Source: MFD04580-c1 sp963702995
GTDB lineage: Bacteria > Planctomycetota > Phycisphaerae > Tepidisphaerales > Tepidisphaeraceae
Length of the DNA: 64,000 bases
Assembly: GCA_963702995.1 (NCBI GenBank)
Contig: OY969783.1
Coordinates: forward strand, 1,054,001 to 1,118,000
Reading direction: 5' to 3'
Shown here: one piece after another, positions 22,378 to 31,622 of the stretch
How positions within the stretch are numbered: position 1 is the first letter of the stretch
Layout: each line of letters starts with the position of its first letter
The notes under the pieces: generated by a model
Database searches by the model: none
What the model was told of the DNA's origin: nothing
The model's input: the letters and a program-made list of their open reading frames with translations, nothing else
Made by a program: the position numbers and the translations under genes

Positions 22378-23577
22378 TTAATCGTGCAGATCGACCCCCG
22401 CCATAAGCTGCGCGGCCAAGTCGTCGCCCGGCTTGATCTGAAGTGCCTTCGCGTAGTACCTGCGACGCGGACCGGGCCGCCCCATTTTTTCCAGCACATA
22501 GCCGGCCATGCAGAGCGTCGTCGAATCGAGCGGGTCGATCGCCCTGGCGTTTTCGAAGCTGGCAAGCGCCTCTGCAAGCTTGCCCGCCTTGAGCGACACA
22601 TACCCCGCCAGCAGGTGCGCCTCGGCGGATGTGGGATCGAGCTTCAGGGACCGGGCGAGCGAGAGCTCCGCGCGTCGCGAGTCGCCGGCTTCGATGGCGG
22701 CGCGGGCCAAACCCCGCCAGATCGGGGCCGAGTTGGGCTCGAGATTGCTCGCGGTCTCATAACTGGACCGCGCGTCCCGCGCCACGCCGCACTCCAACTG
22801 GCTCGCCCCCAGGACGCTGAACAGATCGGCGCGCTTCGCGAAGGCCTCCTTTTGGAGAAGCGGCGCCAGGACGTCCACGCACGCCGGGTATTGGTGCTCG
22901 GTATAGAGGGCCAGGGCGAGGCGCTCGCGGATGGATGCGTCGTCCTCGGACAGAACACTCGCCTGCCGGAACATGACGATCGCCTCGCCATTGCGCCCGA
23001 GCTGCTGCAGCAACTGACCGGCCGCGTCCCGAATCACGCCGCTGTGCTCGAAATAGGTGACCTTCGCCGATAACAACGCGAGCGCCTCGGGCGTGCGATC
23101 CATCGCCACCAGCATCTCGCTCTCGGCCAGGAGGTACGCAAGCTCCGCGGGCGACTTTTCCGCGGCCGACTTGTAGAAATCGAAGGCGACCTGCGGCTTC
23201 TGCCAGCGCTGGTAGACGACACCACTGAGGTAATGCGCCTCGGCGTCGTTGGGCGCGTCATCGCGAGCCAGCTTCAGCTCCTGCTCGGCCGCTTCGAGCT
23301 GCCCTTTCTCGATCAGCAGCTTCGCCGACAGGACATGCAGCGTCGCGGACTTGGGCGTCAGCCGTAGGGCGTCGTCCACCGTCCCCCGGCACTTGTCGAA
23401 GTTGCCGTTCTTAAACTGATCCTGGGCGAGGCTCGCCAGGACGGCGGCCCGCGCCGCATTCCACTTTTGCGTCGCCTCCTCCCGCTGCGAAGCCTGCGGC
23501 TGCGACGACTGGCACCCCCCCGCCACAACGGCAAGCCCAAGGAGCGCGATAACGAAACGGTCACAACAGATCCGCAT
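22378..23577 (-). CDS. TPR-repeat lipoprotein
   Basis: 399 residues. N-terminal signal with lipobox (LLGLAVVAGGCQSS, acylated Cys about residue 22). The rest is tetratricopeptide repeats, for example DKCRGTVDDALRLTPKSATLHVL, QLEAAEQELKLARDDAPNDAEAHYLSG, SRRAELSLARSLKLDPTSAEAHLLAG and KLAEALASFENARAIDPLD. Start at 23577 with GGAG 5 bases upstream. TPR lipoproteins such as PilF/PilW-type pilotins assist secretin assembly. Its position after the secretin fits this role, but pilotin function is inference. Confidence 0.85.
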   Translation of the reverse strand: MRICCDRFVIALLGLAVVAGGCQSSQPQASQREEATQKWNAARAAVLASLAQDQFKNGNFDKCRGTVDDALRLTPKSATLHVLSAKLLIEKGQLEAAEQELKLARDDAPNDAEAHYLSGVVYQRWQKPQVAFDFYKSAAEKSPAELAYLLAESEMLVAMDRTPEALALLSAKVTYFEHSGVIRDAAGQLLQQLGRNGEAIVMFRQASVLSEDDASIRERLALALYTEHQYPACVDVLAPLLQKEAFAKRADLFSVLGASQLECGVARDARSSYETASNLEPNSAPIWRGLARAAIEAGDSRRAELSLARSLKLDPTSAEAHLLAGYVSLKAGKLAEALASFENARAIDPLDSTTLCMAGYVLEKMGRPGPRRRYYAKALQIKPGDDLAAQLMAGVDLHD

Positions 23578-23607
23578 AGATACTCCGGAATCAAAGGCTG
23601 GAGGCTC

Positions 23608-23670
23608 GAAGGATGAAGGCGGAAGGTGAAGCCATAACTTCATCCTTCCGCTTGATCCTTCATCCTTCCT
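23608..23670. repeat. Hairpin-forming GAAGGATGAAGG repeat after the secretin
   Basis: Left arm GAAGGATGAAGGCGGAAGG begins at 23608; its approximate complement runs 23638-23670 (CTTCATCCTTCC twice). It begins 3 bases beyond the secretin stop and ends ahead of the TPR gene. Probable terminator, attenuator or mRNA processing site, of the same kind as 18286 and 31528. Confidence 0.7.
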
Positions 23671-23672
23671 TT

Positions 23673-26082
23673 TCACTTTCCCTCGAATGAGCTCGCGTTG
23701 AGGAAATCGGTTTTCACTTCGACATCAAGCGATACGAACGGCCTGCCGGTGACCTCGGCGTTGGCCGGCCCGCTCGTCGGGACGGCAAGGCGCGTCGAGC
23801 GGCCGGCGTTCGCGACGGACGGCGCTGTCGCCGGGGCGGCCGGGGCGGGCGTCGTGGGCATCGTCGCCGGCCGGGCGCCGGGCCGAGCACGAGCCGGGGC
23901 CGGCGTCCCTTGCGCGACCGGCTGAACGAGCGGCTGCATCACCGGCCGGGCCGCCGGCTGGGTCGCGGCCGCGCTCGATCGGACGCCGTCCGGCAGGTCG
24001 GATGGGACGGTGGTGGGCGGTTGCGGCGGCATCGGGGGCAGGGCCCGTTCGTCGGCGATGCGGCGGCGGACGAAGCTGCGGACGGCCGCGTTGTCGGCCG
24101 CCGTCGCCTCGCGCCCGGTCAACTTCGCCTTCAGCGCGATCGCTTCGCTGAAATGCGGGTTCAGGTTGTTCGCGCACGTCAGGTGCCAGAGCGCCTTCTG
24201 ACGGTCGGCGTGCGGCTTGTTGAGCTCTTCGACCGCCTTCTCGTACTCGGCGTCGGCCATCCGCTCGCGGCCCCAGGGCATCAGGCCGCGGCGCATGCCC
24301 ACGCGGAGCCGCTCGGTCTCGCGCAACTGATCTTCCGAGGCTTCCGCATACGCCGACTCGTCCTTCACAATGTGCGGGGTGATCAGGATGATCACTTCTT
24401 CGCGAACCGTGTTGTCGGATTGCTTGCGGAACGCCGCGCCACGCCGGGCAGGCTCCCCAGCCCGGGGACCTGGCTGCGGGTGCGATCGGTGCTTTCGCGG
24501 AACAGGCCGCCGATCACGATCGTGTGCCCGTCTTTCACCATCACGTTGGTGGTGACCTGGGTCGTAAATTTGTTCGGAAGGCCGTTGGTGACGGTGCCGC
24601 TGGAGTCTTCAGGGTGGATCTCCATGCGGATGTTGCCGTTATCGCCGACGTAGGGCCGGAAGATCAGCCGCGTGCCGGTGTCCAGGAACTGGACGTTGTC
24701 GGCGGTGATCGTCTCGGTGGTGACGGCCGTCTTGTACCCCAGGCTGCTGCCGACGTGCACCTCGCCCCGCTGCTTGTTCAGCACCAGGACCTTGGGGTTG
24801 GCCAGGACCACCGTGTCGGTCACACCTTCCAGGGCGGAGATGAACAACCCGACGTTGTTCTGCACCACGCCCATCTTCAGGCCCCCGCCGCCCGCGCGCA
24901 CGGCGCCGAAGCCTTTGTCATTGAGGTGGCCGGCGTTGCTGTTGTCCAGCACGTCGCCCGAGAGCGCCTGCCCAAGGCCGGTGCCTGTGGTGTTGCTCGT
25001 CGCGATGTTGGAGAGGGTGCGAAAGTCGGTCCCACCGACGGCCGCGAAATCGACCCCCAGGTCGTTGTTGTCCTGAAGGGTCGCGCGGAGGATCGTGGCT
25101 TCGACCAGCACCTGCTGCGGCTTGCGGTCAACTTCCTTCAGGATCGCCCTGACCTGCTCGATTTTCTCGGGGAAGTCGCTGACGACAATCAGGTCTTCGG
25201 TCGCGTGGGAGTTGCCGCCGACGTCCTTCGCGTCGGAATCGATCCCCGTCGCCGCCGGCGTCGTGAACGACACCTGGGCCCCTTCGCTGAGGACCGGCTT
25301 GATCATCGAGACCGCGTTGACCGCCGGCGTGTAGTAGAGACGGAAGATCTCGGTCTTCTTCACCTGGGCCAGCTTCTCCATGTCCGCGAGCTCTTTCGCG
25401 GTGTAGATGAAGATGAAGTTCCCCTTTTCCTTGTAGGCGAAGCCGTTGGCGTGAAGGATCGCGTCCAGCGCCTCCTTCACCGTCACGTCGTAGAGGTTGG
25501 CGGTGACGGTGCCGCGGACGTCCTTGCTGGCGATGATGTTCTTCTGGCTCTGCAGCGAGAGCATCCGCAGGACTTCGACGAGGTTTGCGTCGTTGACGTG
25601 GATCTCGACCGTCCCCGCGTCCTTCATGTTGACCTGGCTCGCCGAGACGCTCTGACCTTGTTGCGGCGCGGCTGAGTGGAGGGGCGACTGGAAGGGAGCG
25701 TGGCGGGGACGGCCCGCGCGCCGGCGGCGGCCGCAGGCGGCATTACCGGGGACGGCATCGCTGTTGGCGGCATCACGGAGTTCGCCGGGAGCGGGGAGAC
25801 AAGGGTCGGCCCGACGCCGGACGTCGCGATGACGGGAGTCGGGACGAGCGGCGTCGAGGGGGTCGCCGCCGCGGGCGACGCGCCCGGCGAGGCGGCGAAC
25901 GGGTCGCCCGCGGCTTCGAGCGGCTTCACGCTGGTGCCGGTCGCCCCGGCGACCGGGCGGCCGTTGCCCGCCTGGCTTGCCGGCGCCGCCGATGCGGCCG
26001 GAGTTGCCCGAAACGCCCCATCGAAATAAACGGACGATGCGGCCAGAAAAAGAACGCTTGCGGCCCTGGTCCACTTGCGCAT
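23673..26082 (-). CDS. Secretin (GspD/PilQ family), two frameshifts
   Basis: Outer-membrane secretin for a type IV pilus or type II secretion system. The signal peptide starts at ATG 26082 (MRKWTRAASVLFLAASSVYF). It is followed by a Pro/Ala/Ser linker, secretin N-domains (VEIHVNDANLVEVLRMLSLQ, DLIVVSDFPEKIEQVRAILKEV) and the secretin core (VLVEATILRATLQDNNDLGVDF, VLANPKVLVLNKQRGEVHVG, VIGGLFRESTDRTRSQVPGL, VIILITPHIV). A Pro/Ala-rich C-terminal extension of ~150 residues follows. One base is missing near 25668 and another near 24440; restoring both yields ~803 residues. Conservation on both sides argues for assembly errors. Confidence 0.9.
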
Positions 26083-26531
26083 GACAACTCCCTCGCCTGT
26101 AGGCCCGGCCGCGGAAAAAGGCGGCGCGACGCGACTCGGGGAAGCGGCCTGTTCGCGCCCGGCTCTCGTTGTGAGACGCCGGAGGCGATCTGGCCGCCGC
26201 CGAAGAGCCTGTTTCGCCGCCGACCGTCCGAAAGCCGGAGTGATCTCCCGGGCACCGTCGCTTGGGGATCGGGGCCGAGCGCGATGCCCGCACGCTCGAC
26301 TAAGGCCCGCCGCGCCCGGAACGACCGGTGGCGCGGACGACGCGACGACTTGCTTCCTTCCGGACGGGGAGCTTCGAGGAGCGATGGTTGGGCGGCGTTA
26401 AACCCGCTCAACCAGCGCCCCGGGGAGACTCACCGGCCGCCGACGTCCTCTGGCGAGGGCTCGGCGTACGGATCGGGGCTCGCCGCGGCCCGGCGCCTCC
26501 AATGCGCCCGGCCTTGTGGCCGCTTACCTGT
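26083..26531. other. Unassigned stretch between pilN fragment and secretin
   Basis: 449 bases where PilO would normally be encoded. All frames are Arg/Pro/Gly-rich without recognisable motifs. It may be decayed or heavily frameshifted pilN/pilO remains, or spacer DNA. I see no riboswitch or transcription signal. Confidence 0.45.
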
Positions 26532-26816
26532 TCAGGCGGCGGCCGGCGTGCCCACTCCATCGATCGGCTCCGCAACCCCTCGACTTTGCCTGTTCATCCC
26601 ATGCTGGCGCCGGCCCATGGCGGGCAAGCCAGCGGGGGCAACGTTGGCGCCGCCTATAACGCCGCGATGAAACGCGGAGACCGATAAACTGCCCAGCGTG
26701 GCCGTGGCATCGACCGACTGCAGCAACAGCGCAACCCACAGCCCGGCGCGGACGCGGCGCCGGTGGCGACGGCGGGATTCGAGGTACCAGCCTGGCAGGA
26801 ATTCCGGTTCACGCAT
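26532..26816 (-). CDS. Truncated PilN-like assembly protein
   Basis: 94 residues. The N-terminus MREPEFLPGWYLESRRRHRRR followed by a hydrophobic segment (AGLWVALLL) matches the start of PilN-type proteins, which have a short cytoplasmic PilM-binding motif before one membrane helix. The ATG overlaps the pilM stop by 8 bases, supporting translation. After about residue 35 the sequence loses resemblance to PilN (normally ~180-200 residues), so the gene is truncated or frame-broken. The cytoplasmic motif would still allow PilM contact. Confidence 0.55.
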   Translation of the reverse strand: MREPEFLPGWYLESRRRHRRRVRAGLWVALLLQSVDATATLGSLSVSAFHRGVIGGANVAPAGLPAMGRRQHGMNRQSRGVAEPIDGVGTPAAA

Positions 26817-28062
26817 GGGCAGCCTCCTCAGTCGGCGCCGGCTCGTCCTGAAGCCGTCCGTGGCCGGGCGGCACTCGGGGCGGGTTCGTCGGTGCGATGG
26901 GGAAAGGGTACTTTTTCAGCGCCAGCCCCAAAGCCACCGCCCAGGCACCCGAGCAGCCGTCGCGATCACCCAGCGACATGCGCCGCGCGTCAACCGGCGC
27001 GAGCGACCGCGTCGCATGGACCGCCAGCCCCGTAGCGGCCGCGATTGCGCCGCGAAGCTGCGCGTTGGCCGATTCGCCCCCCACCAGTTCGATTGAGCGC
27101 GGCCGCTCCCCACGGAACGACACGGCGTGATACCGAAGATAAAGCGCCAGCTCGCGGCCGATCTGGTCAATGGGGCCGCGCGTCGCGTCATACACCGCCT
27201 GGCGAATCGCTTCCGGCGCCGCGGCGCGGCGCCGCACGGCCCGTCCCTCCTCGGCCGTGACCCCCAGCTTCCGCCCGACCGCCTGGTCGAGATTCCGGGC
27301 GCCAACCTCGATCGGCTTCACAAAGCTGATTTGAGGCCCGCGGCCGATGACGACCTCCGTCCGGCGGACGCCGACATCGACCAACGCGATCGTCCGCTGT
27401 GACAGGCTCTCCCCCGCGGTCAACGCGGGCTCGGAACCGGCATGTCTCCCGGCGTCACGCTCCACGTCAGCGATCGCCGACTGCGGCTCAATCGCGAACC
27501 GCGCAGCGGATCGGTACAGGGCGCAAGGTTCGGGGTCGAGGGAATCGACGATCAGGTTGGCCTCGTGCAATGCGGCGACGTGACGGTCCACTTCGCGACG
27601 GGCGGCCGCGAGCACGATCACCTCAAATCGTAATGCGGCCCCCTGGCGAACCTTTCCGGCGGGAAGGCATTCGACGTGCGCGTCGGCCAGGTCGAACGGG
27701 AAGAGCCCCGCGGCCTCCGACCGGGCGAGGCGTTCGATGTCGCGGGAGCCAATGGCCTCGATGGGCAGGCGCACGGCGCGCACCTGGAGGAGGTATCGCG
27801 GCACGGCCGCCACGCACCGGCGGCCTCGGAACGGCGCGAGCGACAACAGCTCGCGAATGGCCCCCTTCAGGGAAGCGGGGGCGATTTCACCCCCGTCGTC
27901 CGCACGGGCGACGCGCGCGGCGGCCCGGACGACCGGCGGGCCGGGCAGATGCCGCGACACCGGCTCGAGCTGCATCAACTTGACCGACGAGGCCCCGATG
28001 TCCAGCCCCATGGGCGCAGCCGTTGGCACGGCAAGACTCAAGAGCCCTTTGATACTTCTCAT
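26809..28062 (-). CDS. pilM: Type IV pilus assembly ATPase-fold protein PilM
   Basis: 417 residues with an actin-like fold: phosphate-1 motif MGLDIGASSVKLMQLE near residue 19, IALVDVGVRRTEVVIGRG (phosphate 2) and IELVGGESANAQLRGAI (adenosine motif). PilM binds ATP in the cytoplasm and links PilN/PilO to the motor. Start at 28062 (MRSIKGLL) with GGGAG upstream. The C-terminal ~30 residues are Pro-rich and run into pilN. It has extended loops compared with the usual ~350 residues. Confidence 0.85.
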   Translation of the reverse strand: MRSIKGLLSLAVPTAAPMGLDIGASSVKLMQLEPVSRHLPGPPVVRAAARVARADDGGEIAPASLKGAIRELLSLAPFRGRRCVAAVPRYLLQVRAVRLPIEAIGSRDIERLARSEAAGLFPFDLADAHVECLPAGKVRQGAALRFEVIVLAAARREVDRHVAALHEANLIVDSLDPEPCALYRSAARFAIEPQSAIADVERDAGRHAGSEPALTAGESLSQRTIALVDVGVRRTEVVIGRGPQISFVKPIEVGARNLDQAVGRKLGVTAEEGRAVRRRAAAPEAIRQAVYDATRGPIDQIGRELALYLRYHAVSFRGERPRSIELVGGESANAQLRGAIAAATGLAVHATRSLAPVDARRMSLGDRDGCSGAWAVALGLALKKYPFPIAPTNPPRVPPGHGRLQDEPAPTEEAAHA

Positions 28063-28179
28063 GGTCGGTGCTCCCGTTACGCCGTATTGTTCCCATCGGG
28101 AGGAACGGCGCCCGGGATGAGCCGGAGAAATGCGAGGCGCCAAATATCAGACGAAGCGCGTAGGCCTGGGAGGCGTGTG

Positions 28180-28258
28180 GCAGGCACACTCCGTGTGCCG
28201 TAGCCCGTCTTCGAGCGGCGCTCGATGAGCTGGCGGACGGCACACGGAGTGTGCCTGC
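28180..28258. repeat. Perfect 22-bp inverted repeat, each arm itself palindromic
   Basis: Arms 28180-28201 and 28237-28258 are exact complements; each contains GGCACACTCCGTGTGCC, a 7-bp palindrome around TCC. A 35-base spacer separates them. It lies between pilM and the gspH-like gene. Possible cruciform, terminator or dispersed repeat. Confidence 0.75.
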
Positions 28259-28340
28259 TACTTCAGACGACAGCATTGGCCCGGCGGTCACCCCACGATG
28301 AGAGCCAGATCCGAAGCGGCGTACAGATACGGCTCGAGCG

Positions 28341-28916
28341 TTATTGGACCGTCACTTCGCCGCTGAACGGCGCGACGTTAACGGTGACAGTCCGCTGGCC
28401 GCTTTGCACTGAGACCGAGCCCGACACCAGAGCCGTCTTGACGGCGGTTGACGTGTTGTAGCTGTAGGGGACGCCGAGCGAGTCGAACGCGAGGACGCTC
28501 TGCCCGTCGAACGACGCCGTCCGGAGCGTCGCCTGGCTCAACGCGTTCGTCGCGGCCGAGCCGAGATTGACCTGATAGGTCGAGCCGTCCACGGGGTTGG
28601 CGATCACGTGCGCCGGCGACATCGCGTCGAGCACCTGGTAGTAGCCCGACGCCGTGTTGAACTGGACGTACTGCACGGTCTGCGTGACGATCGCCCGGTT
28701 CTGGGCATACAGAAGGTCGGAGATCATGACCCGCGCCGCCGTCGTCGCCTTCTGATCGTCACGGCTGGCGATGCGCGGGACGATGATCGCCGACATCAGC
28801 CCCATAATCACCACGACCACCAGGATCTCGGCGAGCGTGAAGCCCCCGCGGCCGCGGCGCCGGCGGCCTCCGCCCGAACGCTTTGACTCCAGAGAAAGTT
28901 GAAGACCGGGCGGCAT
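28341..28916 (-). CDS. GspH/FimT-type pseudopilin
   Basis: 191 residues. Prepilin cleavage site RRRGRGG|FTLAEILVVVVIMG near residue 25, with Glu at +5 and a hydrophobic helix, followed by VPRIASRDDQKATTAARVMISDLLYAQNRAI, typical of GspH. The C-terminal beta-rich part includes FDSLGVPYS and VSVQSGQRTVTVNVAPFSGEVTV, where FDxxGxP is the GspH signature. Cleavage would be by a prepilin peptidase not encoded here. Ribosome site GGAG 9 bases before ATG 28916. Confidence 0.88.
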   Translation of the reverse strand: MPPGLQLSLESKRSGGGRRRRGRGGFTLAEILVVVVIMGLMSAIIVPRIASRDDQKATTAARVMISDLLYAQNRAIVTQTVQYVQFNTASGYYQVLDAMSPAHVIANPVDGSTYQVNLGSAATNALSQATLRTASFDGQSVLAFDSLGVPYSYNTSTAVKTALVSGSVSVQSGQRTVTVNVAPFSGEVTVQ

Positions 28917-28974
28917 GGCTGCTCCACGAGGTGAAACGCCGGCGCTGTGAGCGGCTCTTACTTCTGTTTGTCCG

Positions 28975-29223
28975 TTACTTCGGTTCGTCCGTCTTGGCGA
29001 CCTTGACCTGCAGCTCGCCGCTCTGGAGCAGCGCGGTAAGTCGCTCCATCTTCTGGTTCATGCTCTTCAGCTCGTCCAGCATCGCGATCTGTCGCTCGCT
29101 CGGGTTGGTCACCTGCGTCTCCGCGCTCGCCTGGCGGACGCTGCCCGGCTGCAGGGCCAATTGGCCGAGCAGGATAACGCCCTGGACGATCGCAACGGCC
29201 GCCAGTGTTTTGTTCCGGTTCAT
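28975..29223 (-). CDS. Small membrane-anchored coiled-coil protein
   Basis: 82 residues from ATG 29223 with AGGAG 8 bases upstream. A signal-anchor helix at residues ~6-24 (LAAVAIVQGVILLGQLAL) is followed by a heptad-like segment (RQIAMLDELKSMNQKMERLTALLQ) that probably forms a short coiled coil outside the membrane. No known family recognised. Its position between the pseudopilin genes suggests an accessory part of the pilus or secretion machine. Confidence 0.7.
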   Translation of the reverse strand: MNRNKTLAAVAIVQGVILLGQLALQPGSVRQASAETQVTNPSERQIAMLDELKSMNQKMERLTALLQSGELQVKVAKTDEPK

Positions 29224-29272
29224 AGCTGTCTCCTGATGCCACGCGCGGCGGGTCGCGTGGGGTTCATTGCGA

Positions 29273-29833
29273 TCAATACCGCCGAGACGACACGCGGGCC
29301 CGGTCCGCCCCGGGAACGTTCGGCCAGAGCTGGCCGGACGCCGCGTCATAAACCCATCCACACCGCGCGGGAACGGCATCTTTGCAGTCGCCGCGGACGA
29401 CCCATACGCCAGCCGCGCCCGTCACGGGGTTCAGCGGCACCTGCCGCAGATACGGCCCATAAGGGGACCGTGGTGACGGCAGCGCGGTCGTGGAGCAGCA
29501 CTCATCGGAGAAACAGGTCAACTGCTGGATGAACGTGGCCTCGTCCGGCGCCGTCGAACGATTGCCGTCGGGGTAGCCGGGCGGGACGTCGTTGTGCTGC
29601 AATTGGAAGATCGCGATTTGGGATCGGAGGAAGCGAAGTTCGTCGCCCATGGACTGTTCCACGCCGATCGTCGTGGCGGCCGCTCGCGGACCGGGTGCGA
29701 CGGGGATGCAGAGGACGGCCAGGACGATCGCCAACGAGATGATCGATCGGCGGCCCACTGGCTTTTTGACGTGGTGGGCGGCCGTCCGGTGATCGGCGGC
29801 GTGGGGGGCGATTGACGCGTGATAGAGGGTCAT
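29273..29833 (-). CDS. GspG-like protein lacking a canonical prepilin signal
   Basis: 186 residues from ATG 29833. The middle and C-terminus closely parallel the neighbouring pilin: LRFLRSQIAIFQLQHNDVPP, SPYGPYLRQVPLNPVTG and GWVYDAASGQLWPNVPG match the pilin's LRSQIALYKLQHGD, YGPYMQAVPVNPLT and YIYDYNSG. However, the N-terminal helix (SIISLAIVLAVLCIPVAPG) lacks GFTLIE and the Glu5, so it may be an ordinary signal peptide or anchor. It is probably a diverged duplicate of the pilin. Confidence 0.75.
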   Translation of the reverse strand: MTLYHASIAPHAADHRTAAHHVKKPVGRRSIISLAIVLAVLCIPVAPGPRAAATTIGVEQSMGDELRFLRSQIAIFQLQHNDVPPGYPDGNRSTAPDEATFIQQLTCFSDECCSTTALPSPRSPYGPYLRQVPLNPVTGAAGVWVVRGDCKDAVPARCGWVYDAASGQLWPNVPGADRARVSSRRY

Positions 29834-30074
29834 ACAAAGGCCTCGCGTACTTCGTGCGAGACGATCTCTCGCGGCCGCCAGGGCACTGGCCGTTGGCGGC
29901 GGCCCCGGCCACTGTTCGATCGAGTCGGGGCTTTTTGCGTCGGCCCCGCAGAGCAAAGCCGGCAACCGCCGGCGGGGCGCCCGCCCTTGCGCTGTGAGCG
30001 TTCGGGCGAGCACCCCGTCAGCGGGCGGCGGATGACGACTCCACCGGCCGGTTTCAGGTCAGGTCAGGCCGGCA

Positions 30075-30545
30075 TCAGGGGACCGGGGTGCCCGTCGCGG
30101 CGTTGGAGGTACCCCAGATGTTGCCGCTGCCGTTGCCCGAGTTGTAGTCGTAGATGTAGTCGGCACCGGCGACGGCGGCCGCGCTCGTGCCGTTCTTGAT
30201 CACCGGGACGGCCGTGTTGGTCAGCGGGTTGACCGGGACCGCCTGCATGTACGGGCCGTACGTCTGGCCGCCGTAGGTGCTGGTGCCGGTCAGGGGCGTC
30301 CACTGGCTGGTGACGATGTCAGGCAGCGTATCGCCATGCTGAAGCTTGTAGAGGGCGATCTGGCTGCGGAGCGTCTGTACGGTGCTCTGCAGGGCCGAGG
30401 TCGATGCGTTCTTGCTGGCGCCAGCGAACTGCGGGATGACGATCGCGGCGAGAATGCCGAGGATGATCACGACGATCAGGATTTCGATCAGCGTGAAGCC
30501 CTTGCGGCTCGACGAACGAACGGTACGGGTGTTAATCGCGGTCAT
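30075..30545 (-). CDS. Type IV pilin / major pseudopilin (GspG type)
   Basis: 156 residues. The prepilin leader RSSSRKG|FTLIEILIVVIILGILAAIV has the conserved Gly-1, Phe+1 and Glu+5. The globular part has LRSQIALYKLQHGDTLP, TYGPYMQAVPVNPLT and an acidic, Asn/Gly-rich end typical of GspG. ATG 30545 is preceded by AGGAGG 7 bases upstream, the strongest ribosome site in the cluster, consistent with high expression. First gene of the minus-strand cluster. Confidence 0.93.
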   Translation of the reverse strand: MTAINTRTVRSSSRKGFTLIEILIVVIILGILAAIVIPQFAGASKNASTSALQSTVQTLRSQIALYKLQHGDTLPDIVTSQWTPLTGTSTYGGQTYGPYMQAVPVNPLTNTAVPVIKNGTSAAAVAGADYIYDYNSGNGSGNIWGTSNAATGTPVP

Positions 30546-31527
30546 GGGAAGCCTCCTGTACGAGGGCCGTCGCCACGCCGTAGGGCGCGGGCCGGCCTGA
30601 TCCGGGTCAACGTCACGCGGCGCCCAGCTCGGGCGGCCGCTGCACTTTCTCCCCCGCGTCGCGACAGCGGCGCGGGTATCTGATCGGTCACGACGCCGCG
30701 GCACGCGCCGCTTCGTCGAATCGGCAATGGACAAGTCGGTCGCACCCAGGCCATGGCGGGCTTGGCAGGCGGGCAGGCCGCCGGACAGTACGAATCAGCC
30801 CGAAGGTCTCGCCGGAGCGGTGCGATCTCGTGGATCGCGTGCTTCCGGGGGGTGCCAGAGCGTTGCCTCCTTCCGTCGTCGGAGAGTTCTCGCCACTCCA
30901 ACCATCGACGCGGGCGCCGGCCGACTTGACCCAGGGCGCCCCGCCGGCCCGGGCGGCGCACGACGTGCGTCCGTCACAGGCGAAGCCGGGTGAGAGCGGC
31001 GTTTGACCGAGGAGGCCGATAAGAGAAAGCCGTGACGTGCCAGGCCTCGCCCCGCCCGCCGCCGCCCGGACAACCGGGCGCCGCGAGGCGATGGAGGCAA
31101 TCAATCTGGTCGCATGCACGAGCATCCGTTCGGCAGCGCCCTCGATCCGACGCACCCGCTCCGCGCCGATCCGGCGCGACGGAGGTGATGACAGCCGGAC
31201 CGGGCGCTCGCGCACCATCAGGGCAGGGCCCGTCGCCGCGTGGCTCTCGCCGCGCGCCGACCGTCCTCGCCCCGATGGGCCGGGCTTTTATGCCCGGCAC
31301 CGCCTTGCGGCGGTTTAGCCCTTGTCGGGGATCCTCAGCGGGCCCGTCCGCCACGAAAAACCTTTCGCACGAACGAGCCGAGGGAGATCTACGATTCGCG
31401 ATGCGAAGGGTCAAAGCGGAAATGGAATGTCGGCACGGCCCGCTCGCCCGATCAGGCGACGGGGCCCATCAGGACCGATAACGTGCGGAAGTGAGGAAGG
31501 GGAAATCGAAGGAGGAAAGGTGAACCC
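30546..31527. other. Long leader / intergenic region upstream of the pilin
   Basis: About 980 bases with no convincing gene; open frames are Arg/Pro/Ala-rich. It carries two adjacent perfect hairpins at 31278-31316: CCGGGC-TTTTAT-GCCCGG and ACCGCC-TTGC-GGCGGT (on the minus strand the second has a GCAA tetraloop). It must contain the pilin promoter, but I cannot place it. Confidence 0.5.
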
Positions 31528-31613
31528 GGAAGGATGAGGGCGGAAGGCGGAAGGCTGAAAGGGAAAGCAATAAGGATGTCTTCATCCTTCGCCTTCAGCC
31601 TTCATCCTTCGGC
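31528..31613. repeat. Hairpin-forming GGAAGGCTGAAGG repeat
   Basis: Left arm of GGAAGGATGAGGGCGG-type units (from 31528) and right arm CTTCATCCTTCGCC... (to 31613) are approximate complements. It lies 9 bases beyond the stop of the CaCA-like gene. Same family as 18286, 23608 and 57245. Confidence 0.7.
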
Positions 31614-31622
31614 CTTTGATTC

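Noticed and set aside
31114..31188. Short plus-strand ORF starting MHEHPFGSALDP
   Set aside because: 24 codons ending in stops, no ribosome site and no downstream continuation in any frame that looks coding.
31261..31320. c-di-GMP-I (GEMM) riboswitch
   Set aside because: AAACC-stem-GCAA-stem-GG is present on the minus strand, but the required GACGCAAAGCC and the second stem order do not fit; recorded only as a hairpin pair.
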